64,000 nucleotides of DNA, taken from positions 1 to 64,000 of the forward strand of contig CACHRI010000004.1 of NCBI GenBank assembly GCA_902582155.1. Direction: 5' to 3'. Shown here one piece after another: positions 24,775 to 33,804 of this stretch (position 1 is the first letter of the stretch; every line of letters begins with the position of its first letter). The position numbers and the translations under genes were made by a program. The stretch comes from an uncultured Pelagibacteraceae bacterium (lineage in GTDB: Bacteria > Pseudomonadota > Alphaproteobacteria > Pelagibacterales > Pelagibacteraceae). The notes below the pieces were generated by a model. That model saw nothing but the letters and a program-made list of their open reading frames with translations, was not told the DNA's origin and did no database searches.

Positions 24775-25397
24775 TACTGTATTGGCTCATCATCTATTGA
24801 TCTCCAAAGGTACCAGGTAGCAACAGAACAGTAAGGGCTAAATTTTTTATAAAGTTTTTTTAAAAAAATTTTTGGTGGAAAATATTTTTTTTTGTAATTG
24901 TTTGATATTGCTCTAAGAAGGCCTATATCTTGTAATGGCCAAATATTTGACCTATTGAATGTAAATAATAATATCATTTCTGCTGACCATCTACCTATTT
25001 GTCTCAACTTTGATAAATACTCTATAGCCTCTTCATCATTCATGTTTTTGATTAATTTTGGGTTAAATTCTTTATTTAAAGTTTTTTTTGCTAGCTCCTT
25101 TATCCCTCTAATTTTTTGTCTGCTTAACCCACAACTTTTTAGACTTGATATAGATAACTTATTTACAATTTTAGGACTTATTTTCCCATTGCATTTTTTT
25201 TTAAATTTTAAAAAGACTGAATTAGCTGCTGCTACACTTATTTGTTGTCCAATTATGCTTTTGCATAGTGAAAAGAATACATCGTTTTTTGTAATCAACG
25301 ATCCATCTCTATAATTTAAGATTAGCCTTGCCATTACTTTATCTCTCTTAGATAATATTTTTTTTGCTCTTGTCCAATACCTTGGCTGTTTTCTCAT
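24771..25397 (-). CDS. alkA: DNA-3-methyladenine glycosylase II (AlkA-like, HhH-GPD)
   Basis: Base-excision repair glycosylase of 208 aa. The helix-hairpin-helix region LSKLRQIGRWSAEMILLFTF and the catalytic Asp in NIWPLQDIGLLRAI fit the HhH-GPD superfamily, and SIIGQQISVAAANSVFLKF is the usual N-terminal helix pair. It lacks the FeS Cys cluster of MutY/Nth, which supports the AlkA/Mag1 branch. It overlaps the EamA transporter gene by 4 bases; that gene lies upstream on the same strand. Confidence 0.88.
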   Translation of the reverse strand: MRKQPRYWTRAKKILSKRDKVMARLILNYRDGSLITKNDVFFSLCKSIIGQQISVAAANSVFLKFKKKCNGKISPKIVNKLSISSLKSCGLSRQKIRGIKELAKKTLNKEFNPKLIKNMNDEEAIEYLSKLRQIGRWSAEMILLFTFNRSNIWPLQDIGLLRAISNNYKKKYFPPKIFLKKLYKKFSPYCSVATWYLWRSIDDEPIQY

Positions 25398-26275
25398 GAT
25401 CTTGGATTTATAATTTGTTTTTTAAGTTTATTTTCTCTCATAAAAATTATTAAAGAACTAGTTATGACAAGTAACGCTCCAAATAATGTTAATAATTTTG
25501 GTATTTCACTCCAAATTAAAAATCCAAATACTATTGCAAAAACTAAACTTAAATATTTTATTGGAGTTACTAGGGATGCCTCTGCCAATCTGTAACTTTG
25601 TGTAAGTAATAAATTAGCAATACTGCCGCATAAACCCATTATAACGAAAATTGCTAAGTCTATTTTTGTTGGCAAAACCCAATCTCCTTTGAAGATAGTT
25701 GCTATCCCTAAGATTGAACAAAGAAGTGTAAAATAAAAAGCAATTCTGTAGTTTGGTTCAGTTTTAGATAAAGATCTTACGCTAATAGCAACACAAGCAA
25801 AGAAAATACAAAAGATTATTGGTGTAATGTAGTAAAAATTTAAATCTATGAAGGCTGGCTGAACTATTAGCAGCATTCCGATAAAACCTAAAAATACTGC
25901 TGACCACCTTTTTATACCAACCTTCTCAGATAAAAAGAAAATCGAAGCAACTGTAACAAATATTGGTCCCCCAAAAGTTAGGGACACCACATCAGCTAAA
26001 GGTAATTCTCTTAGCCCAATAAACAGTGCAATGATTGCTGCTGCTCCGGTTAAAGCACGAAATGCGTGAAGACCTGGTCTCGAGGTTTTATAAAAACTTA
26101 ATAATTTTTCTCTAGGTATAATGAAAAAAATTGGAATAAAGCCAATAAAAAATCTTAAAAATAAAACTTGCCCTACAGGATAATAATCTAGCCATTTTAC
26201 ACAGATATCCATTATAGAAAAGCAAATAACACTTCCTACCATGTACAATACGCCTATTTGATTTTTAGTAAGCAA
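25394..26275 (-). CDS. EamA/DMT-family transporter
   Basis: Ten hydrophobic helices in two EamA repeats make this a drug/metabolite transporter, 293 aa, in the inner membrane. Features include MLYMVGSVICFSIMDICVKW-like helix 1, LRELPLADVVSLTFGGPIFVT and the second repeat ending SLIIFMRENK. This RhaT/YdcZ-like branch exports metabolites or imports riboflavin, carnitine and others in different bacteria, so the substrate is unknown. Coupled to the alkA-like gene by a 4-base overlap. Confidence 0.88.
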   Translation of the reverse strand: MLTKNQIGVLYMVGSVICFSIMDICVKWLDYYPVGQVLFLRFFIGFIPIFFIIPREKLLSFYKTSRPGLHAFRALTGAAAIIALFIGLRELPLADVVSLTFGGPIFVTVASIFFLSEKVGIKRWSAVFLGFIGMLLIVQPAFIDLNFYYITPIIFCIFFACVAISVRSLSKTEPNYRIAFYFTLLCSILGIATIFKGDWVLPTKIDLAIFVIMGLCGSIANLLLTQSYRLAEASLVTPIKYLSLVFAIVFGFLIWSEIPKLLTLFGALLVITSSLIIFMRENKLKKQIINPRS

Positions 26276-26314
26276 TTTATTATCCTCATTACTTCATAAC
26301 ATATAAAATTACTT

Positions 26315-26764
26315 ATGCAAAAATGTTACTTAGCAATGGGATGTTTCTGGAAACCCGAGGAACAATTTAAAACTCAAAAAGGCATTATAAATACTGAGGT
26401 GGGGTACGCAGGAGGATATAAATCAAAAATAACCTATGAAGAAGTTTGTCAAGGTAACACAGGTCATGCAGAAATTGTTAAGCTTTCATTTGATGAAAAA
26501 GTAATAACTTTTGAAAAAATTTTAGAACTTTTTTTTAAACTACATGATCCAACTCAAAAAGATATGCAATTTCCAGATGTTGGAACTCAATATAGAAGTG
26601 AAATATTTTACGAAAATGATCAACAAAAAGAGATAGCAAAAAAGGTTAAAGAAAAATTTAATAGAATTTATAATAATAAAATTGAAACAAATATTTCTCC
26701 GATTAAAAATTATTGTAAAGCAGAGGAATATCATCAAAAATATATTGAAAAAAATCGAAGATGA
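26315..26764 (+). CDS. msrA: Peptide-methionine (S)-S-oxide reductase
   Basis: MsrA repairs methionine-S-sulfoxide with a catalytic Cys. The active site MGCFWKPEE (usually GCFWG or GCFWC) keeps the nucleophile Cys; GYAGG, GHAEIV, DPTQKD, DVGTQYRSEIFY and AEEYHQKY are the family blocks. The length of 149 aa is on the short side. A possible resolving Cys is in NYCKAEEYH. Its stop overlaps the start of the sulfurtransferase gene by 4 bases, so both sulfur-handling enzymes are probably made together. Confidence 0.93.
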   Translation: MQKCYLAMGCFWKPEEQFKTQKGIINTEVGYAGGYKSKITYEEVCQGNTGHAEIVKLSFDEKVITFEKILELFFKLHDPTQKDMQFPDVGTQYRSEIFYENDQQKEIAKKVKEKFNRIYNNKIETNISPIKNYCKAEEYHQKYIEKNRR

Positions 26765-27576
26765 ATCCTCTTAAATCTACAGAATGGCTTGAAAAAAATA
26801 TTGATAAAGTAAAAATTTTAGATGCAACTTGGCATATGCCAAGTTCAAATCGGCATGCATTTGAAGAATATCAAAAAAACCATATTAAAAATTCAATTTT
26901 TTTTGATTTAGATAAAAACTCTAATCAGAAAACTTCTTTGCCTCACATGCTACCTGAATTAAAAGAATGGGAAAAAATAGTTTCTAAATTAGGTATTGAA
27001 AATAATGATCATATAGTCGTTTATGATAATTCTGATGTGTTAAGTGCAAGTAGATGCTGGTTCACATTTTTATATTTTGGACATGATATAAACTTAGTAT
27101 CGGTCTTAGATGGAGGGTTAAAAAAATGGAAATTAGAAAACAGACCATTGTCAAAAGAAAATGTAAGTTCTGTAAAAACAAATTATAAAGCATCCTCAAA
27201 AAATAATTTGGTTATTAATATAGATCAAGTTGAAAAAAATATTGAAAAAAAAGAATTTTGTTTAATTGACGCAAGAGGTGAAGAAAGATTCAAAGGTTTA
27301 GTAGAAGAACCAAGAAAAAATTTGAGGAGAGGAAATGTAAAAGGATCAAAAAACCTTCCATTTTCAAAAATTATTAACCCTGAAAATAATACCTTCAAAA
27401 AAAAAGAAGAATTAGAGAATATATTCTTAAACAACGGTATAAACCTTAATGAAAAATTAGCTTTTAGCTGCGGAAGTGGTATAACAGCCTGTGTCTTAGG
27501 TCTAGCTAGTGCTGTTGTTAATAACAAATTACCGGTTATATATGATGGTTCTTGGGCAGAATATGGGCTCAAATAA
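26761..27576 (+). CDS. sseA: 3-mercaptopyruvate/thiosulfate sulfurtransferase
   Basis: Two-rhodanese-domain protein of 271 aa. The N-terminal inactive domain shows STEWLEKNIDKVKILDATWHMP and HIVVYDN; the C-terminal one has DARGEERFKG and the catalytic Cys loop SCGSGITACV. The CGSGITA pattern favours mercaptopyruvate over thiosulfate as donor. It follows msrA with a 4-base overlap and is 1 base before the RND adaptor gene. Confidence 0.92.
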   Translation: MNPLKSTEWLEKNIDKVKILDATWHMPSSNRHAFEEYQKNHIKNSIFFDLDKNSNQKTSLPHMLPELKEWEKIVSKLGIENNDHIVVYDNSDVLSASRCWFTFLYFGHDINLVSVLDGGLKKWKLENRPLSKENVSSVKTNYKASSKNNLVINIDQVEKNIEKKEFCLIDARGEERFKGLVEEPRKNLRRGNVKGSKNLPFSKIINPENNTFKKKEELENIFLNNGINLNEKLAFSCGSGITACVLGLASAVVNNKLPVIYDGSWAEYGLK

Positions 27577-27577
27577 A

Positions 27578-28450
27578 ATGAAAACATCAACTAAAATAAA
27601 AACTTTTGTAATATTATTTATTGTTGCTATCACAGTTACAATCACTGCAAGACATTTTATAGGATTGCACTTTAAGAAAAAATTTAGTGTTAGACCAGCG
27701 CCTGGTGTAATAGTTAAAGAGGTTGAGAAATCACAATTTTACAAAAGTATTGAAACATTTGGTACTGCAATAGCTCAAAATTCTAAAACTTATAGAATTA
27801 AAAAAGATGACATTATCGGGAACTTAAGAATTGAAAATAGATTTGTAAAAAAAGGGGAGATCATAGCTGCTTTAAAGAATAGTAACAATATTATAGCGGA
27901 TTTTGCAGGTAAACTTGGAAAAAGAGAAATTGCCCAAGGGGTCTTAGGATCTGATAGTTTAATTATAACTCTTGATGATTTAAAAAAGATTTTAATAGAT
28001 ATTAAAATACCTGAAAGTTATGTCGGAATATTAAAACCGGGTTTAAAAGCAGAAATAACAAGCTCGTCATTTACTGAAAAAAAATTTAAAGGTAAAGTAT
28101 CCTCTATTAGTTCTAGAATAGATCCTTCAACTAGATCTATTTTAGCAAGAGTTTCTGTGAATAATAAAAATTTTCAAATTATTCCAGGCCAATTAATGAC
28201 CGTTAAAATAATATATGATGAAATTAATCAGATTGGGGTCCCGGAGAGTGCGGTAACAATTCAAGGAAGTACTTCGTTCGTTTATATTGTAAAAAATGAT
28301 ACAGCTGAAAAAAGAATTATCAAAATCGGAAATAGAAATTTTGGTAAGATTTCTGTTATGTCAGGGATAGAAGAGGGAGATTTTGTGATTTCTGAAGGTG
28401 TTTCTAAAGTAAGAAATAAATCAAAAGTAAAAGTTATCAATACTAAATAA
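27578..28450 (+). CDS. RND efflux periplasmic adaptor lacking the alpha-hairpin
   Basis: Membrane-fusion protein of 290 aa; the ORF-track start at 27509 is rejected because it lies inside sseA and ATG 27578 begins a clean N-terminal anchor (IKTFVILFIVAITVTITA). Beta-barrel and membrane-proximal domains are present (IDIKIPESYVGILKPGLKAEI, SSRIDPSTRSILARVSV, VPESAVTIQG). The two lipoyl half-motifs run straight into each other (FVKKGEIIAALKNSN then IIADFAGKLG), with no room for the usual coiled hairpin that reaches TolC. It sits 4 bases before the pump gene; no outer-membrane channel is nearby. Confidence 0.88.
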   Translation: MKTSTKIKTFVILFIVAITVTITARHFIGLHFKKKFSVRPAPGVIVKEVEKSQFYKSIETFGTAIAQNSKTYRIKKDDIIGNLRIENRFVKKGEIIAALKNSNNIIADFAGKLGKREIAQGVLGSDSLIITLDDLKKILIDIKIPESYVGILKPGLKAEITSSSFTEKKFKGKVSSISSRIDPSTRSILARVSVNNKNFQIIPGQLMTVKIIYDEINQIGVPESAVTIQGSTSFVYIVKNDTAEKRIIKIGNRNFGKISVMSGIEEGDFVISEGVSKVRNKSKVKVINTK

Positions 28451-28454
28451 TAGA

Positions 28455-31400
28455 ATGTTTTTAACTGATTTATCAATAAAAAGACCTGTTGTTGCCTCTG
28501 TAATGAGTTTGGTTTTGGTCATTTTTGGTTTGTTTACTTTTAATGAAATACCTACAGATGAATTACCAGACGTTCAGGCTCCTGTTGTCACGATACAGAC
28601 TGAGTACAAAGGTGCGTCGGCAGAAATCATTGATACTCAGATAACTCAAAGGATAGAGGATTTTGTCGGAGGAACACCTGGATTAGAAACAATCGACTCT
28701 TTTAGCGAAGATGAAAGCTCTAGAATTACTCTTACTTTTGAAAACAATTTAGACTTAGACGATGTAGCTAATGACGTAAGAAGTTCTGTTGCTAGGGTAT
28801 TGGATAATCTTCCAGATGGAGCTGAGCAGCCTGAGATTTTTAAACAAAGTGCTGGTATGAGAACCACAATGTGGTTGTCTTTTAGTTCAAATACTATGAC
28901 AGATTTAGAATTAACTGATTATGCTGATAGATATCTTACAGATTTATTTTCAACTGTAGAAGGAGTTGGTAGAGTTCGATTAGGAGGAGAGAGAGAGCTT
29001 TCCTTAAGAGTTTGGCTTGATCCTCTGGCTCTTGCAGCAAGAGATTTGACTACACAAGAAGTTGAGACTGTCTTAAGGAAGGAAAATGTTGAGTTTCCTG
29101 CTGGAAGAATAGAGTCTAAGGATGTTGATTTAACCATTAAACTAGATAAAGCCTATAAAAATTTAGAAAGCTACAAAAAATTACCACTTAAAAGAGCAAG
29201 AGATGGTTCAATAATTACACTTTCAGATGTTGCTAGAGTTGAACTGGGAGCGGAGTCAACAAGAACTTTATTTAAAGGAAATGGAAAACAAGTTGTTGGT
29301 ATTGGTATTTATCAGCAATCAGATGCGAATACTATTAAAGTCGCAAATGGAATAAAGAGTAAAATTAAAGAAGTTAGGCCTGGATTACCCCCTGGAACAT
29401 CTTTAGAGGTTTCTTTCGATAGAAGCAATTACATAAAAGCTGCAATAAAAGAAGTTTATAAAACTTTATTTATCGCTTTAATATTAGTGACGATAATAAT
29501 CTATCTTTTTTTAGGTAATATCAGAGCATTAGTAGTGCCTCTTATTGCCTTGCCAGTTTCTTTAATATCTACTTTTTTATCAATTTACTTTTTTAATTTC
29601 TCAATAAATCTATTCACATTAATGGCTCTAGTTTTAGCAATAGGGATAGTTGTTGATGATGCAATAGTAATGCTTGAGAATATCGTAAGAAGAATAGAGC
29701 TAGGAGATACACCTCTAGTAGCCGCATATAAAGGTGCGAAACAAGTTTCTTTTGCAATTATAGCTACTACAGTTGTATTAGTTGCAGTATTTGTTCCACT
29801 CGTATTTATCAAAGGGATTACTGGTGTTTTATTTACTCAAACTGCAATTACTTTGGCTTCAGCAGTTGTTATTTCAAGTTTTGTTGCACTTTCTTTAAGT
29901 CCAATGATAGGCAGTAAAATTCTAAAGAAAAATATGAATAAGTCAAAGATTGTAATTAAATTTGAAAAATTTTTAAAAAATATAACATCCGTGTACAAAC
30001 AGTCTTTGGTAACTTGGGTAAGAAAAAGAAAAATTATAATTTCATTTTTAGGAATTGTATTATCTCTAACTATTTTTTTATTTAATTACACACCAAAAGA
30101 ACTAATTGCTCCGGAAGACAGGGGTGCTTTTTTTGTAATAGTAAAAGCCCCACAAGGATCAGGTTTCAATTTTACAAAATCTAAAGCTGAAGATATTGAA
30201 AATCTATTGTTACCTAATGTTGGCAACGGTGAATACAGGAAGTTAATTTTGCGGGTTCCTGGATTTGGAAAATCTGCAAAACAAGTGAACAGTGGTTTTA
30301 TAATAGTTCTTTTGGAGCCATGGGCTAAAAGAGATCGTCATGGTGTTAAGATTATGAGAGAGTCTTTTGGAAAAATTTCCCAAGTACCGGGTGTATTAGC
30401 GTTTCCAATAATGCCCCAAGGTATAAGAACAGGTGGTGTAGAAAGCCCTGTTCAATTTGTAATTTTAGGAAATACGTATGATCAATTAATAGAGTGGAAA
30501 AATATTATAAAAAAAGAAGCTAGAAAGAATCCAGGCTTAACATCAATACAGGATGACTTTGATTTAAACAAACCGCAACTTAATGTTCAGATAGATCAAA
30601 AAAAAGCTGCTGATCTAGGTGTTTCAACAGAAGATATAGGAAGAACAATTGAAACTATTTTCGGCTCTAAACGTGTTACAAATTTTACTAGAGATGGGAA
30701 AGAATACTCAATCATCCTTCAAGGAGACATTAAAGATAGACAGGAGCCTGACAGTATTAGTAAAGTTTTTGTAAGATCCAATAATAATGGTAAACTTGTA
30801 TCAATCTCAAATTTAATTCGATACGATGAGGAGGGTCAGTCACCTTTTTTAGCGAGATATAATAGGCAAAAAGCAGTAACGATTTCAGCAAGACTTGTTG
30901 GTGATTACTCTCTGGACGAAGCTTTAAATTTTTTAGTTAAAGTTGTTGAGGATAATACTCCAGAAGCAAAAATTGCTTACAAAGGAGAAAGTGAAGAGTA
31001 TAAAAAAACTAACACAGAATTATATATCATTTTTATATTAGCTTTAATTACGGCATATTTAGCAATGTGTGCGCAATTTGAAAGCTGGAGACATCCGCTA
31101 ACTATAATGTTAACAGTGCCACTAGCTATATTAGGAGGTTTATTAGGAATATTGGTAGTGGGATCATCTTTAAATATTTATAGTCAAATAGCTTTAATTA
31201 TATTAATTGGCTTGTCAGCCAAAAATGGAATCTTAATTGTCGAATTTGCAAATCAGCTGAGAAAAGAGGGAAAAAATTTAGAGACATCAATAATTGAGGC
31301 TGCATCCATTAGATTTAGACCTATTTTAATGACAAGTCTTTCGACTATTATTGGAGTACTTCCTCTCATACTTGGTTCTGGTCCAGGAGCTGCAAGTAGA

Positions 31401-31550
31401 CTTTCTGTAGGAATAACAATATTTGGTGGAATGCTTTTTTCAACTTTTTTTACTTTGTATGTGATTCCAACAATTTATTCTATTATTGGAAGGAATACTC
31501 AGAGAATCGACGCTGTTGAGATTGAATTAAACAAGCAGCTTAAAAAATAA
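28455..31550 (+). CDS. RND-family multidrug efflux permease (AcrB/MexB-like)
   Basis: Proton-driven trimeric inner-membrane pump of 1031 aa. The N-terminal LSIKRPVVASVMSLVLVIFGL, the TM4 proton-relay Asp pair in IGIVVDDAIVMLENIVRR, the TM10 Lys region (GLSAKNGILIVEFAN) and the porter loops are all in the expected order, in two homologous halves. The adaptor is encoded 4 bases upstream. Similarity to the HAE1 group suggests drugs, lipids or detergents as cargo, but not which. Its end overlaps a convergent transglycosylase gene by 11 bases. Confidence 0.94.
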   Translation: MFLTDLSIKRPVVASVMSLVLVIFGLFTFNEIPTDELPDVQAPVVTIQTEYKGASAEIIDTQITQRIEDFVGGTPGLETIDSFSEDESSRITLTFENNLDLDDVANDVRSSVARVLDNLPDGAEQPEIFKQSAGMRTTMWLSFSSNTMTDLELTDYADRYLTDLFSTVEGVGRVRLGGERELSLRVWLDPLALAARDLTTQEVETVLRKENVEFPAGRIESKDVDLTIKLDKAYKNLESYKKLPLKRARDGSIITLSDVARVELGAESTRTLFKGNGKQVVGIGIYQQSDANTIKVANGIKSKIKEVRPGLPPGTSLEVSFDRSNYIKAAIKEVYKTLFIALILVTIIIYLFLGNIRALVVPLIALPVSLISTFLSIYFFNFSINLFTLMALVLAIGIVVDDAIVMLENIVRRIELGDTPLVAAYKGAKQVSFAIIATTVVLVAVFVPLVFIKGITGVLFTQTAITLASAVVISSFVALSLSPMIGSKILKKNMNKSKIVIKFEKFLKNITSVYKQSLVTWVRKRKIIISFLGIVLSLTIFLFNYTPKELIAPEDRGAFFVIVKAPQGSGFNFTKSKAEDIENLLLPNVGNGEYRKLILRVPGFGKSAKQVNSGFIIVLLEPWAKRDRHGVKIMRESFGKISQVPGVLAFPIMPQGIRTGGVESPVQFVILGNTYDQLIEWKNIIKKEARKNPGLTSIQDDFDLNKPQLNVQIDQKKAADLGVSTEDIGRTIETIFGSKRVTNFTRDGKEYSIILQGDIKDRQEPDSISKVFVRSNNNGKLVSISNLIRYDEEGQSPFLARYNRQKAVTISARLVGDYSLDEALNFLVKVVEDNTPEAKIAYKGESEEYKKTNTELYIIFILALITAYLAMCAQFESWRHPLTIMLTVPLAILGGLLGILVVGSSLNIYSQIALIILIGLSAKNGILIVEFANQLRKEGKNLETSIIEAASIRFRPILMTSLSTIIGVLPLILGSGPGAASRLSVGITIFGGMLFSTFFTLYVIPTIYSIIGRNTQRIDAVEIELNKQLKK

Positions 31551-32136
31551 TATACTTATTTTTATCCAAGTTTTTTTTACAAGAAATTAATTGTTTCCTA
31601 TATTTTAAGGCCGTATCTTTTACTGACTTAGCGTAAATGATAGCTTTTTTATCTTTGGAATAATTTTTGTAATCACCCCAGCCTTTATAGTAAGCCAAGT
31701 ACTGTCTGTAAGCGTCCTTTTTTGAAATCTTTAATATTTTGTTAGTTTTATTTATATACCAACCAATAAAATCAACTGAGTCCTTAAATCTCGCTCTTGT
31801 CGCCAAAGGATTTTTTGTCTCTCTTTTATATTGTTCCCAAGTACCTTTTACAGCCTGTGAATATCCAAATGAAGAAGAAGGTCTTTTAAATGGGATAACC
31901 TTGAAAAGTTTTTTTCGGGGAGGCTTGGCTAACCAATTAAAATCACTTTCTTTTTTTACAAAAGCTAGTTGTAAATGTATTGGAGCACCCCATTTTTCAT
32001 AAGAGGCTTTAGCATGTTTATACCAAAGATATCTTTCTTCAAATATCGCACAACTATTCTGAGTGTTTTTTGGAATCGAAGAACATGCCGTTAAAATTAA
32101 AAAAAGAAATATAAATAGATTTTTATTATGAATCAC
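31540..32136 (-). CDS. Lytic transglycosylase-like (SLT) lipoprotein
   Basis: A lipoprotein signal ends in the lipobox ILTACSS (Cys near residue 18). The 198-aa protein has SLT-fold features: the catalytic Glu in LAFVKKESDFNW, SFGYSQAVKGTWEQYK (the usual G..Q....T), and YLAYYKGWGDY near the C-terminus. It would cleave the MurNAc-GlcNAc bond in the periplasm. Mature Cys is followed by Ser, so outer-membrane sorting is expected. It overlaps the RND gene by 11 bases in opposite orientation. Confidence 0.85.
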   Translation of the reverse strand: MIHNKNLFIFLFLILTACSSIPKNTQNSCAIFEERYLWYKHAKASYEKWGAPIHLQLAFVKKESDFNWLAKPPRKKLFKVIPFKRPSSSFGYSQAVKGTWEQYKRETKNPLATRARFKDSVDFIGWYINKTNKILKISKKDAYRQYLAYYKGWGDYKNYSKDKKAIIYAKSVKDTALKYRKQLISCKKNLDKNKYIIF

Positions 32137-32156
32137 TAATCAATTTATACTAAAAA

Positions 32157-32648
32157 TTAATTAAGCTTTCTCCATTTTTCTGGATTTAAAAATTTACCTT
32201 GCCACAAACCTAGCTTATTTTCCTTCGCAAATTCTTCATCAGGTATATATTCTCTTGAATATCGTCTATAAGCTACAGCGTGACCGTTTCTTACCATCCA
32301 TCGATTAAGATTTGTTTTTTCTTTAAAACACCTGGCTAGATATCTTTCATATCTATCTTTAGAAGAAGAAATGCATTTAATCTTTGATTTATTAATTTTT
32401 GCCTCTAGGTTTTCTTTTGAAACCTCACCACAATTATAATCTTTATAAAATGTAAATCCGACAATTGATGAAATTTTAAGTTTCTCTTTTTCGCATTTTT
32501 GTCTTATTTCTGGAGCATCTATTCCCTCAAGCCTAATTTTGTATTCTTTAATATGAACAGTGTCACCATCAACTATTCTTGGAACTCCAATTATTTCTTC
32601 AGCTAAAATATTAGAAGTGAGTATTAAAAATAAAATTACTATTCGCAT
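32157..32648 (-). CDS. Secreted staphylococcal-nuclease-like protein
   Basis: A short signal peptide (IVILFLILTSNILAEE, cleavage near LAEE) precedes an OB-fold SNase domain. Catalytic positions are visible as DGDTVHI, RLEGIDAPE and DRYERYLARC, with GHAVAYRRYS and ENKLGLWQGKF. It is 163 aa. Cys residues at about 52, 73, 92 and 107 could form disulfides, fitting export. Such periplasmic nucleases may supply phosphate or nucleosides, but this is an inference. Confidence 0.88.
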   Translation of the reverse strand: MRIVILFLILTSNILAEEIIGVPRIVDGDTVHIKEYKIRLEGIDAPEIRQKCEKEKLKISSIVGFTFYKDYNCGEVSKENLEAKINKSKIKCISSSKDRYERYLARCFKEKTNLNRWMVRNGHAVAYRRYSREYIPDEEFAKENKLGLWQGKFLNPEKWRKLN

Positions 32649-32651
32649 AGT

Positions 32652-33044
32652 CTAGTTTTTAAATTTTATAATTATATTAAATATAAAAAAGGCAAATATA
32701 ACCCCTATACCGTTGGCAAACAAATCATTTAGCTCAAAAGCTCTATTTGGAATTATTAAGTGCAACAATTCAAATATTATTGAAACACAAAATAAAAAAG
32801 TGAAACTAAAAATTATTTTTTTATACTTGTTGTGAGCAATAAAACCAAGAATGCTCAAATAAAAAAAGAACATTAAATGGTTGATTGAAGTACCAAGTGG
32901 ATTAGCAATTAGTTTGGGCTGTTTTCCAAGATCTCCATAAAAAAGAAAACCAATTAGACTACCTGGAAATAAATATAAAAGTAATAAGACTATTAATGAT
33001 AAATAGTATGTATATTTTATGACTTTATATATAGTATTTTTCAT
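32652..33044 (-). CDS. VanZ-like membrane protein
   Basis: The ORF track begins 16 codons earlier, but ATG 33044 gives a natural N-terminus (KNTIYKVIKYTYYLSLIVLLLLYLF). The 130 aa hold four hydrophobic segments and the VanZ-type pattern of a helix ending FELLHLIIPNRAFELNDLFANGIGV (usually E..Q...P.R..s..D...N..G). VanZ homologues affect glycopeptide tolerance, but most are of unknown function. It ends 4 bases from the nuclease gene, so the two may be co-transcribed. It diverges from gpmA across 40 bp. Confidence 0.72.
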   Translation of the reverse strand: MKNTIYKVIKYTYYLSLIVLLLLYLFPGSLIGFLFYGDLGKQPKLIANPLGTSINHLMFFFYLSILGFIAHNKYKKIIFSFTFLFCVSIIFELLHLIIPNRAFELNDLFANGIGVIFAFFIFNIIIKFKN

Positions 33045-33084
33045 TTTGATATTATTATAGTACAAAATAATTGAATTAACTATT

Positions 33085-33804
33085 ATGAGCAAATTAATCC
33101 TTACAAGACATGGTCAAAGTATTTGGAATGCAGAAAATAGATTTACAGGATGGGTGGATGTAGATCTTTCAGAAAAAGGTGTTGAGGAAGCAGAAAAATC
33201 AGGCGAGTTATTAAAAAAACTTAATATTAAAATAGATATTTATTATACTTCTTTTTTAAAAAGGGCGATAAGAACCTTAACTACTATACTTAAAAAAAAT
33301 AATCTTGAGCTTAAATTTAACACTGCTTGGCAACTAAATGAAAGACATTATGGATCGCTAACTGGACTTAATAAAGATGAAACTAAAAAAAAAATTGGTG
33401 AGGAGCAGTTTAAAAAGTATAGAAGATCATGGGATATACCTCCACCTCCTATGCCAGAAGATAGTAAATATCTTTCAAATTTCAGTCCATTAAATGGAAG
33501 TATTCCAATTGGAATGATACCATTTACTGAGTCTTTAAAAAATACTTATCAAAGAGTTATCCCATTCTATGAAAATGAAATTAAAAAAAATCTCTCTGAG
33601 GGAAAAAATATTCTAATCTCGGCACATGGAAATTCATTAAGAGCACTGTGCAAATTTTTGTTTAAAATTTCAGATAATAAAATTAACGAATTAGAAATTC
33701 CAACTGGCAATCCATTAGTAATTGAATTTGAAAAAGATTTAAAGGTTAAAAAATATTTTTATTTAGATAAGACTAGGGCTAAAAATATAATTTTTAATCA
33801 GTAA
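33085..33804 (+). CDS. gpmA: 2,3-bisphosphoglycerate-dependent phosphoglycerate mutase
   Basis: Glycolytic/gluconeogenic enzyme of 239 aa. The phospho-histidine is in ILTRHGQSIWN, followed by FTGWVDVDLSEKG, TSFLKRAIRT, LNERHYGSLTGLNKDE and the second His in ISAHGNSLRALCKFL. All blocks are canonical, with a somewhat shortened middle segment. It is cytosolic. It overlaps the convergent murU-like gene by 11 bases. Confidence 0.96.
   Translation: MSKLILTRHGQSIWNAENRFTGWVDVDLSEKGVEEAEKSGELLKKLNIKIDIYYTSFLKRAIRTLTTILKKNNLELKFNTAWQLNERHYGSLTGLNKDETKKKIGEEQFKKYRRSWDIPPPPMPEDSKYLSNFSPLNGSIPIGMIPFTESLKNTYQRVIPFYENEIKKNLSEGKNILISAHGNSLRALCKFLFKISDNKINELEIPTGNPLVIEFEKDLKVKKYFYLDKTRAKNIIFNQ

Noticed and set aside
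24898-25314. Plus-strand ORF of 138 aa opposite the DNA glycosylase
   Set aside because: The opposite frame encodes a recognised HhH-GPD enzyme; this frame is hydrophobic by codon reversal of Lys- and Asn-rich sequence.
33044-33092. Longer N-terminus of the VanZ-like protein
   Set aside because: The extra residues run into the gpmA start region and lack conservation-like character; ATG 33044 begins a natural membrane-protein N-terminus.
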